The notes under the pieces were generated by a model, which was not told the origin of the DNA, did no database searches, and saw only the letters and a program-made list of their open reading frames with translations. Shown here in pieces: positions 56,045 through 64,000 of a stretch of 64,000 nucleotides of DNA. The number at the start of each line of letters is the position of its first letter. The stretch's first letter is position 1. Made by a program: the position numbers and the translations under genes. Source of the DNA: Serendipita indica DSM 11827 (lineage: Eukaryota; Basidiomycota; Agaricomycetes; Sebacinales; Serendipitaceae); contig CAJVGD010000013.1 of assembly GCA_910890315.1 (NCBI GenBank), positions 558,001 through 622,000 of the forward strand, written 5' to 3'.

Positions 56045-57311
56045 GCGCCGCCACCTTCGCGTCGCCGTTCTGGTACCAAGAGGGGAGACGTGCTGATAGC
56101 CGGCTCGCTCCCACTCCTTTACTATGCAAAGGAACCACTGAGGTGCTCAGCGCCCTAGTCAAGAGCCATGCCCGTCTCAGCCCGAGGTCCTTTCGCCACT
56201 AGCGAGGCGGATGGTCTCACTTTACATGCTCCTTCTCCCATGCTTATAACTAAAACGACACTATCTCCTGCTTCGTACGTGCCTTGGGAACCACAGAATC
56301 GTTTCGGCCCAAAGCTGGCACATACTCTTCTACGGCCCGGGCTCGCATATCGATATGACGGTCTGGTGAGTGTCTTGACCTCCATTTCCTATGGTCTCTT
56401 TCTCCGATAGCGTTGGTGCCCATGCTACTCTGGTAGCGGCAAACGCAGGAAAGGGGCTCAACTCTTGTACACGGGCGTAATGCTCCAGATCCTGATCTTG
56501 ATACGCTTTGCTAACCAAATACAACTATAGGACTCACATGACATCCGCGATCACCATTTGATTCTATGCAAATGTCAATCAATCAATTCACTTCCAGTCT
56601 CCCATCCCGCTAGAGGGCCCAAATAATGGATGTTCCACCAAAGTCATTCTCGCTCCGCATATTCAAGTTTGGGTGGGGGGGGGGAGACTTCGTTTGGTAA
56701 CGGCCTTCACCCCTCTCGTCCATCCATAACGCTGGGCGGTCCCAACCCGTTCGGAGGCGGCTCTTGACAGAAATTTACGACCGAAGCGCACGAGAAACTG
56801 CTCGTGACGTTGAACATCTCCTACCAAATTCATTCCCAGCCGCAACCTCCCGCCTCAATCCGACTGAAGCGCCAAGAAACACTCACCGTACATCTATCAC
56901 CTCACCTGTGATAACGTTTTAACGTTTCCCGGAGAGTTTCCGATTGATCCGTCGCAGGGTGAGAGGCAAGAGCAGAGTTTATCGATGGCTCCAAGGGCGG
57001 GTTGTTGTTGTTTTGTCTTTTTAGTACAGTTGTATGCCAATCATCACCCCAAATCCATCGTGATTCTTGCTTTTTATTAAGCAAGATGGTCACGCCTCTC
57101 TGACTCTCCCTATCGCGTTTCGGGGACTACTTGTGGGGGAATGTCCTCATAGTTCGGGTTCTCTTTTTCCAAGTTGAATGAGAAAAAGGATTGAGTAAAT
57201 TGAATACTATGTACAAGCACCCGCCGCGAAACGAATCAACATAATGAGGTATACGCCACCCATAGAAGCGCCTGCCTCCCATTGGTACTCCAATCATTCC
57301 GGTCGGAATCA

Positions 57312-57329
57312 TTGATCACAGGTGATCAA
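57312..57329. repeat. 8-bp perfect palindrome with 2-nt centre
   Basis: TTGATCAC-ag-GTGATCAA lies 270 bp upstream of the F1 start and 139 bp upstream of its TATA box. A paired factor site is possible. Confidence 0.6.
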
Positions 57330-57467
57330 GATTTTGAGGCCCGCCGTTAGAGATCAGCTTCAGCCTGAATGCGAGCGCTCCGTCGAGATTCTAATTGGAA
57401 CGTCTCATCACCCCCCTCAATCCTCCAACACCTCTTTCCTCTCTCTTCAAGGAGGGAGTGCTGAATC

Positions 57468-57474
57468 TATAAAT
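57468..57474 (+). promoter_or_regulatory. TATA box of F1
   Basis: tataaat, 131 bp before the F1 start codon. Confidence 0.55.
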
Positions 57475-57598
57475 GGACCCACACTGCATCGGGCTACAAG
57501 CATTCTGGCCTACTTTTCTCAAACTGTGCGACATCTATAATGCGCCAGTAGTATTGAAATATTTCATATCAACGCTGTACTGGAAATTTTAATCACAC

Positions 57599-57990
57599 AT
57601 GGAAGCCGGTAAGTCACATAGCATGTCCAACTTATTAAATCTAATCACTAATGATGATCCTTTTCTCGCCAGTATTGCCGGGGTGGACGGAGCAGAACGT
57701 CGTACCCCCTTTCCCAGTGGATGAGCAAGGTATGTACAATAGCTCTTCTATATCACAGTTTTATGCTCGCGAGTCTCTCTGTATCGAATCTCATCTTAAC
57801 ATAGGACTGATATTCCCGCAACTCGACCCGGCTGGCGAGTCTACCTATCACCGTTACTCCAGCAGATGCTAATAATTCAATAGCCCAGGTAGCCCCTCCC
57901 GTGGTAGCATCTGTGATATGGCGGATAATGACATCTATCAGACGCCATTGTCAATCACTTTGGATGACCGTTACTTGGGTCCTCTCTTGA
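57599..57990 (+). CDS. F1: four-exon 67-residue protein with GC-AG intron
   Basis: Exons 57,599-57,608 (10 nt, MEA plus one base), 57,673-57,729, 57,805-57,834 (30 nt) and 57,884-57,990; every intron is phase 1. Product: VLPGWTEQNVVPPFPVDEQ, GLIFPQLDPA, then AQVAPPVVASVIWRIMTSIR and RHCQSLWMTVTWVLS. The third intron starts GCGAGT instead of GT, but it has a perfect gctaataa branch site before aatag, and F2 has a GT intron at the same place. No cysteine knuckle; the single Cys is in the C-terminal hydrophobic Trp-rich segment. Too short for most gene finders. Confidence 0.72.
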
Positions 57991-58924
57991 TATATGAGCG
58001 AAATCTATCAGTCTAGTTCTTTCGCCATTCTCGCCATGTCATTATAATATTCCACCATGTGTTCTCCCTATTCTACGAAGCGGACAAAGGTCGGGCTAAC
58101 CACAAATCCTAATTAAAAATAGTCTCAAATTCAGTAATATATTAAAATAATCAGATTTCCGTGTACAGAGTGTGTCTGGGTGAGTGTTGTCAACAATAGA
58201 CCTCAGGAGACGCCTTCGGCTCCACGTCTCTTGACCTTATGAAGTGTCTCGCATATAGATATGACACTTTAAAGTAGATTATCGTTGATTCCTAAGTTGA
58301 AGTTCAAAGCTTGCGCACGCAGAGGGGTACAAAGAAACTGTTCAGGCTCAGTGATCGGTGACTGTGGATTACTGTCTCGTCACTCGTCACAGGTACACTG
58401 TCTCAAACCCTCATTTTGAGAATTGGTCTCAGACAATAGGGTCAACCGCCCCCGTCCACGCCTGTGACAACACCCCTCTTGCAGTGAAGCAAAGCCGACT
58501 GTGCGAGTTTTTAGGAATTCTGGCCCCTGTGAGCATTATATGTTGATGAATGTTCATTTCCGTCGCGTAGCCCAGCATAACACGCTTGGTTATGGTGACC
58601 CTGACTTGGATTCGCCGGCCTACACGGTCCTCGTGAAGGACACGCCGAAACGCACCTCCAAACGAGTCTTCCATGGACTCCTCGTGGCAGTTCATAACTG
58701 CCTGGGTGGGGCTTGATGGGGTCACCTTGTGGCTATCCGCTCCAGCAATTTAATGAGAATCATATAAGGAGCGCCGCAGATATTAGAGTGTGTGATGTCT
58801 TTCTGCACCTTTTTCTACCTCTCCGCCTACAGCCTACGTGCTTAGCGACAACCCGCCCCTGCTGCAAGCGGCAAGATGGAACCTCGTCACTTATCATTAA
58901 CGTTGCTCTGATATTGAAATCTAT

Positions 58925-59592
58925 GTTGCGCTTCAGCTGGATTGCAACGCGGCGAGTGGGCGGCGTCGCCGTTGATGAAAAGTCGGCATTTACCAGCGCT
59001 GCCACAGTCTTGAGCACTCAGGATGATTCAAAAGTCAAGATAACTTACTTGAATCGGTTGGGTTCTGCTCCTCAGACTCTCTTCTGGCCTTCCGACTCAA
59101 CGCATCACCTGTTGAACACGTTTCGAAGTCTCGTGCCTGTGGCTCCTAGAAGCGCCCGTCATGGACTGTATGGTGGGTTGTCTCGGTATGAATTGCGGAA
59201 TCGAGAGTACCGAACCTCACACCGTCAAATATCAGCTTGTCATCGCCGATTGAATGGTCATGTGGATTCATGCTGGCCGGGATTACTCGATCTTTGCTCC
59301 ACTTAGCCAGAGCTGGCTACCAGTAGAGCCGCCAATCTTTGCTCTTCACGTTCGCACCATTGTTATCTTCTCTTCGATGGAAGAGACACTCCACCAAGTC
59401 GTCGACTCCCCGGGATTGAATTTGCCATACGACCGCGCCGCAGCCTCGAGGCATATACGACAGTTATGCGATAGGAACTCGGCTTTCCAAGATGGCTTGA
59501 TTATTGATTTTTTTCGTAATATTACATCCAATTCGGACAAGCAAGATGAGCCATGTCAGCTCTCAGCGATGTACATCATTTTTGCTCACTGA
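58925..59592 (+). pseudogene. Coding-like stretch of unknown identity, probably a decayed gene
   Basis: One frame reads VAVDEKSAFTSAATVLSTQD, KVKITYLNRLGSAPQTLFWP and RHGLYGGLSRYELRNRE. Then a second frame reads IFALHVRTIVIFSSMEETLH, SPGLNLPYDRAAASRHIRQL and DRNSAFQDGLIIDFFRNITS. Both have normal protein-like composition, unlike nearby chance frames, and follow one another in the same direction. I found no intron that joins them, and a stop precedes the second part in its frame. It could be two exons of an unrecognised gene or a broken copy. Family not recognised. Confidence 0.3.
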
Positions 59593-60449
59593 ACTGTTGA
59601 TGAGCATAACCTCGGGGCGACGTCGATTGGTCAATGTGAGAGATAGCACCCGGCTCTCACTTGGAAGGTGTGAGGCTGTTCATTTATCGACGCCATTCAA
59701 GCGGCTTTCCCTCCCAAAGCATGGTGGACATGAAGCTGGTTATGTTCGTCCAGTCAGGTCAACGGATATCACTCACTCAAGCCCTCGTTCAATAGCCATG
59801 CTATCCGCTCACTTTTTTGTACTCCCCCCCCCCCGGCTTCGTTCAGCAATACTAGAATTTCAGTCCTTTCATTCCATGCGCCTACCGAATATTTTATCGC
59901 CGATTTCATCGGGAATACTCTCAGGATTCCATCTACCTTACATGTGTTGAAAAGGCGTGGGTAATGGCTGAGCTACCATGCAAGGGGAACGGCAGGATAT
60001 GCTATCCGAGCCTCGTGCCTTAGGTTTGGCCACGGTACTGGGAACAGAAAAATTCTGTATAGCTCCGGTGCCATTTCGAGGACATTCTACAGCCGAGAAC
60101 GACAGTCCAATGCGATCAAGTATCTAACGGGCTTGGCGTTTCGCCATTCTTGCGTCCATTGTCCTCCATTTTCTAGTTGAAGGCTTCATTTTGTCTGCAT
60201 TTAATCGGCTTAAGCTCGCTCAACGCGTTCTGGTGGCTTCTGGATACCTGGCGATATGAGGTGCGTAGGCCTCAGCCTCACTCATCATGAAATCTTAGCA
60301 CGCATCACATTCAAATAAGGCATAACCGGGATCATCGTGCAGTCTTGTGCCATGCACGAGCTATTACAGCTCGCCACTGCCATTTTGCCTCGCGCTTGCT
60401 GCAAGCCAGAAGAGACCGCCAGCACCGATCCGTTCCCGCGTTCACAATT

Positions 60450-60457
60450 TATAAATA
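60450..60457 (+). promoter_or_regulatory. TATA box of E2
   Basis: tataaata, 121 bp before the E2 start codon. Confidence 0.55.
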
Positions 60458-60570
60458 CGCTGGTTTATACATGCATCAGCATTCGCAGTCTTGGAGCAGT
60501 CGAAAGACGATTTACCTGTTGCGCCCTTTGCCGTCCTCACCTCGGGTAAAGCCTATCTGATCTTCTTGCA

Positions 60571-61054
60571 ATGAATTCCTCAAAATGTCACGTATGCCAT
60601 CGTGGGGCACAGAACAACCTCTATACGGAACCAGAAGCAGAACTTCCTTCCTGGTCGGATCAAGTAGGGGTACCACAGCAGGCCCGATTCTATGGTGAGT
60701 ACTCTCTCATTCAAAGCCGCCTATGCGCGTGCAATCGTGGTGGCTTGCTCGTATTAATCCGGCCCTGACTTCAAATTTACAGATCGGAGCACACAAACAC
60801 CAGTGGTCGGCACTGGCGAAATTGAATATGCCGGTTATCCTCATCCCGCGGCTTCCCCAGACCAAGATGTATCTCCTCCTTTGACAAATCTGGAATCCGA
60901 GGTTGCAACGTCTCCCTTGACACCGGTCGAGTTGCCCCTCGATCCAGCAGGGAGTGTGCCAAATAGTGCGGGGAACCGCGGCTGGTGGAGAGGAGTAATA
61001 GAATATGCTCTTAATATCTGGTGCATGATATGGACGTTATTCCGTCGAAGTTAG
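60571..61054 (+). CDS. E2: two-exon protein with C-x2-C-H-R knuckle and Trp-rich C-terminal helix
   Basis: Exons 60,571-60,694 and 60,783-61,054, phase-1 intron (GTGAGT...TTACAG), 131 residues. Exon 1 is MNSSKCHVCHRGAQNNLYTE then ELPSWSDQVGVPQQARFYG. Exon 2 begins DRSTQTPVVGTGEIEYAGY, is acidic and Pro-rich in the middle, and ends RGWWRGVIEYALNIWCMIWT plus LFRRS. The first exon and the final helix align with E1, while the middle does not. The LPxWxxQ phrase is also found in F1 and F2. The protein ends directly after the basic residues, where E1 has a further Pro/Gln tail. Confidence 0.77.
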
Positions 61055-61807
61055 CCCTAGGCCCCCGCCCCCGCAATCCGCCCATATCCCCTCCTCAGCC
61101 CTCCCAACCGTTCACGTTATGTGAAAAGGTACTCGGCCGTCTCTCAGACTCTGAAGACCGACTTATGCCAGGATGCCGTGATTATTATGCCACTCGCCAC
61201 CACTTATTGCGGATTCCTCACACAATATGCAGTCCCAGACAGAAACGAGCCGCGCCATATGCATACCGTATGCCTTTAACATGTAACCTATGGGACTTTT
61301 ACCGAATATGATTCATGCCCTTCTCGTGCGATCCATTATGCGACTATTGAGTGATATGCCGGTGACAAATTGTCGGGATCGTTCGGCACCCATGATTCAC
61401 ATGAAACGGACATCGAACCGGCCTCCCGGTCTGATCGCCTGACCACCAATGGCGGGTTGATAACAACGTAATATGACGAAGCGCTGGCTCGAGAGGTCGA
61501 AGTTTGGGTTGTAAACAAGAACGCTATAGTGATCACTGGCAGGATTATATGGCTTAGTAATCGGGAGGTGAATCGTGTGATCCCAGCAGTCGAGGAATGT
61601 CAGTCACGTCTCTCCTACCTACACCGGGATACCAATCTCGCTCATTTCCGAGGAGGGAAGCCCTCCTGACATAAAAGATCCCCCATTTTCGATCAACTCG
61701 CCAACTGCCTCTAACCCCCAGATATTGACAACGCAATAACGGTTTGCAATGCAATTGTAATAGAGACACATCGCATACGCATTCAACAAATAACCCTCTT
61801 ACATATA
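61055..61807. other. E2-F2 intergenic region
   Basis: 0.75 kb without a recognised gene. It holds a 7-bp hairpin (61,651-61,667) directly before the TATA-like cataaaag at 61,670. Confidence 0.4.
61651..61677 (+). promoter_or_regulatory. Hairpin plus TATA-like box of F2
   Basis: AGGAGGG-aag-CCCTCCT (61,651-61,667) is followed two bases later by cataaaag (61,670-61,677), 138 bp before the F2 start. Confidence 0.45.
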
Positions 61808-62219
61808 ATGGAACATCACTCACATAGTATGCCAACATTTTCATACCCCGCCTGTCCGACTATTGATGATAACTCAGCGCCGGACGAACTGCCGCCATGG
61901 ACCGAGCAGGAGGACATTATGGTTCCATTCCCCCAAAATGAGCGAGGTGCGGTCGTTCCAAGCCCTCTTCTTCTTCTCTCTCTTCCCCACGCACTGACAT
62001 GCGCACGGCGATTAGGACTCGTATTTCCGCAGGCCGACCAGCAAGGTCAGTCTCCTCACCTCATGGGTCACCAGACCACAGTTATGCTGACGACCGCATG
62101 CTGTTTCAGTAGTTGTACCCGCCCCCCAAGTACAGCCGGCTCTTATTTGGAGGATGCTGGCATCCATCCAGTTCCACTTGCAAACCATCTGGATGACCGC
62201 ATCATTGATCTTTTCTTAA
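61808..62219 (+). CDS. F2: three-exon 92-residue protein related to F1
   Basis: Exons 61,808-61,946, 62,016-62,045 (30 nt) and 62,110-62,219; phase-1 introns with GT-AG ends. N-terminus MEHHSHSMPTFSYPACPTID, then ELPPWTEQEDIMVPFPQNER, the 30-nt exon GLVFPQADQQ, and VVVPAPQVQPALIWRMLASI plus QFHLQTIWMTASLIFS. Where F1 has a separate 10-nt first exon, F2 has a single fused longer exon. The last exon aligns with F1 over its whole length (IWRM/IWRI, WMT). Reading through the last intron gives a longer frame to 62,344 that does not align with F1. Confidence 0.75.
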
Positions 62220-62854
62220 TTCATGGTCGATTGAAGGCCACTCTCCTTGAAGGAAACGGAATCGTAGCGGTTGAGTCGCCGATAGTTTTTCGTATGTCTC
62301 CGCTGGCTCGTACTGTGACCTTTCGTATATATTTTTCTTTCTAAAAAGCGAATAGTGTGAGGTTAGAAGCAAATGGTCGTCGACTCACCTCGCCGAACGT
62401 CTTGACTGTGGGAATGGTTTCGACGGGCATTCATGAGCACCATTATGAATATCCGTGAGCTTTGGGTTTGTGCGTCCGTTCCACTGTTTGTGCCTCATCA
62501 CAAATCGTGCCCTCGACAGGGTGTGGGACTTGAGCTGAGGACGTAACCCCGTATTCGTCACGGACAAGGCATCCGCGAAACCACCAACTTTGTTACTCAC
62601 CTGGAACCAGATGATTATCGCGGCACCATGCAAATAGTCCAGCGCATCCCCTCCCTACGAACAACACTCGGGTTTGGTATAGTTGGCTAGGCGACGACAA
62701 GTTCCACGTTCATATCGTGAAGTTGAGGTCGGCTCGAGTTAGCATAACGAGGCCACGAGTAGCTCCTAGACCTGTCGCAGGATATCCGTAGTGTAAGTCT
62801 GCACTCCACGGTCTGAGCAACCAAACCGAACGACTTGATAGAAAACCGAATAGA
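62220..62854. other. Gap between F2 and the edge gene
   Basis: 0.63 kb. On the minus strand 62,385-62,633 has a possible exon pair (WFQ|gtgagtaac...ctcag|LKSHTLSRARFVMRHKQWN) with splice-like ends, but no start or family could be fixed, so no gene is called. Confidence 0.35.
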
Positions 62855-64000
62855 TTAGACGAATAATAGACGAATAATGAAACTCCAGAACAGGACCATG
62901 GATGGAAAGATTCCGCTACCAACGAGGGAAGACGCGAAAGTTCGGTCCGAGAGCATTGCTCTCTGTGAGAATCCGAGTATGTTCATCATCGATGCAGCCG
63001 ACCTAAAAGGCGTCAGCTGAGCGATTTTGGTCGTAACAGCTCAACTTACGATCCAGAACCGCCCGTACCACCGCTCCCGCTACTCGAGTCCTCAGTGAGC
63101 TCATAGCTCCAGACTTCGAGCCAGTTTGCCGTCATCCAATGATCCTGCGAGTTTGTCACGAGAACTTCGTGGTCCGCAGGAGTCCCATCCGCATTCTTTG
63201 CCGACAATCCCGACGCAAAGTAGCGCAAGCATCCCTCGATGACTTGTTGCCATGGTACAGAGGCATTGTATTCAACCGGTTGCGTGTTGGCATTGGCGTC
63301 GAGCGAGACGGTGTATGCCCATGTGTCGGTGTAACAAGGCCCGTAATATGCAAACGCTGAGCCTGTTGCGGACTTTAGCCACCAAAAGAATCTGCAGAGA
63401 TAGGACTCGACCTTGGAATTTGTAGTAAAGCGTTGCTCCTTTGTTCCGAGTAGCTCTGAATGTCTCGTTATTCACGCCCTCTGGGAGAATGGTACCCGCA
63501 TAGAGTTGATAGTCACTCCTGAGGTACAAGGTCATCCGTTGTTCGATTTGAATTCTCCCAGTCATACCAATGATGCGTTCCCGCTGGTCCATACACGATC
63601 GAGTTGTCAATCGCGTCAATATACTGCTTTTTAAGGGTGCCATCCTTTACGTTTCCAAGGACTACGGTGGCGTAATCGAAAGTGAGCGCACTTTGTGCGC
63701 CTCCAATTTTCGTCGTGAGGATCAACGTATGTTGACCTAGCGGGAGGTTCTCGAATTTTGCGAGCTCCTGCGACGTGCTGTCCGCCGTGGTACCTGATGT
63801 AACCGCATTTCCGTCTAGTGTGTACGTCGCAGACATGCCCAGGGTGACGTTGCCGGCCAGGTGAATGGCCGTTCCATAAAATGTGAGTGCCAAGGTGGCG
63901 CCTAGAATGCATAAAAGCAATTTATGAGTTGAATCCATCTCAAAGAGAAACTGACAGACCGTCCATCCCAGTTACATGGGCCGAATGCTCATCGCACCTC
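62855..64000 (-). CDS. Cell-surface type protein, 5' end beyond the window
   Basis: Minus strand, open at the right edge: HSAHVTGMDG, an intron (GTCTGT...TTCTAG), then ATLALTFYGTAIHLAGNV, GTTADSTSQELAKFENL, LPLGQHTLILTTKIGG and VYGPAGTHHWYDWENSNRTT. Another intron, GDYQLYAGTILPEGVNNETF and, after a further intron, SAFAYYGPCYTDTWAYTVSL follow. 'F.GTAI.L.G' and 'L..G.H.L' are typical of the beta-sandwich ectodomains in many agaricomycete surface proteins. The end is a Ser/Gly linker (SSSGSGGTGGSGS), joined by a GTAAGT intron to a hydrophobic tail SMVLFWSFIIRLLFV, TAA 62,855-62,857, which suggests a GPI or C-terminal anchor. An ATG at 63,936-63,938 lies inside the first intron and is not the start. 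Confidence 0.65.

Larger units (their letters stand above)
55666..57598. other. D2-F1 intergenic region
   Basis: 1.9 kb. An 80-codon frame at 56,168-56,410 reads PASYVPWEPQNRFGPKLAHT with a possible donor after YRYDGL, but no partner exon was found. A G-tract of about 12 lies near 56,673. Perfect inverted repeats are at 56,026-56,044 and 57,312-57,329. The F1 TATA box is at 57,468. Confidence 0.4.
57991..60570. other. F1-E2 intergenic region
   Basis: 2.6 kb. No family member found apart from coding-looking stretches at 58,925-59,592 (listed separately). A C-tract lies near 59,826-59,835. The E2 TATA box is at 60,450. Confidence 0.4.

Noticed and set aside
59826-59835. C-tract (and a G-tract near 56,673)
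   Set aside because: Simple low-complexity runs; no element structure around them.
16320-62300. LTR elements, LINEs, DNA transposons, tRNA genes or CRISPR arrays in the gaps
   Set aside because: Looked for conserved polymerase, integrase or transposase motifs, terminal repeats and tRNA-like folds by eye and found none I could support.
62110-62344. Longer C-terminus for F2 ending at 62,344
   Set aside because: Reads the last exon in a frame that does not align with F1; the TAA at 62,217-62,219 gives the conserved end.
63936-63938. ATG as start of the edge gene (MDSTHKLLLCILG...)
   Set aside because: It looks like a signal peptide but lies inside an intron with GTCTGT and TTCTAG ends; upstream sequence joins in frame as HVTGMDG-ATLALTF.

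Overview
The window looks like the genome of a filamentous basidiomycete. Genes are packed on both strands and broken by many 45-90 bp GT-AG introns with CTAAT-like branch points and TATA-type core promoters. No bacterial signals are present. The style of the genes suggests an agaricomycete, possibly of the Rhizoctonia/Ceratobasidium type, but that is from memory only.

Bases 1 to about 16,290 are an ordinary housekeeping block. In order it holds: the C-terminal part of a protein resembling F-box family members (+); an importin-13 type karyopherin (-); a DEDDy 3'-5' exonuclease with a long proline-rich tail (+); a methionine sulfoxide reductase A (+); an RBR ubiquitin ligase with an acidic tail (-); an ACR3 arsenite efflux carrier (-); a METTL16-type RNA methyltransferase (+); and a KES1/OSH4-type oxysterol-binding protein (+). 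Most reading frames can be spliced cleanly by hand, and the catalytic motifs are intact.

Bases 16,300 to about 46,000 are a different landscape: twelve small same-strand genes (types B and A, 107-179 codons) spaced 1.7-2.9 kb apart, with little else recognisable between them. All share one C-terminal signature that I do not recognise as a named family: a WW or SW pair, then Cys-x2-Cys, 7-13 residues, Cys-x3-His, and the end of the protein. The first seven genes (B1, A1, B2, B3, A3, A4, A5) have three exons, both introns in phase 1, and a middle exon of exactly 18 nt in every copy. The last five (A6-A10) have no intron. The first 13 kb is a B-A pair repeated three times with collinear flanks; the A partner of the middle unit is missing or decayed.

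Bases 46,400 to 49,000 hold a small membrane-protein gene (-), a short Cys-rich ORF (-) and a lactonase-type beta-propeller gene (+). Bases 50,300 to 62,200 hold a second same-strand array of six small genes in three related pairs. D1/D2 have an N-terminal C-x-C-G-x-C-x2-C knuckle. E1/E2 have an N-terminal C-x2-C-H-R knuckle and a Trp-rich C-terminal helix. F1/F2 have no knuckle but share the LPxW segment and the Trp-rich C-terminal helix with E; both have a 30-nt internal exon, and F1 uses a GC-AG intron. The right edge (62,855 to the end, minus strand) is a cell-surface type protein whose start lies beyond the window.

My reading is that a stable housekeeping block abuts two expanding, same-strand arrays of lineage-specific microproteins that probably bind zinc. 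Their job is unknown. They lack obvious signal peptides, so an intracellular role is more likely than secretion. No tRNA, rRNA, CRISPR, LTR element or DNA transposon was recognised.
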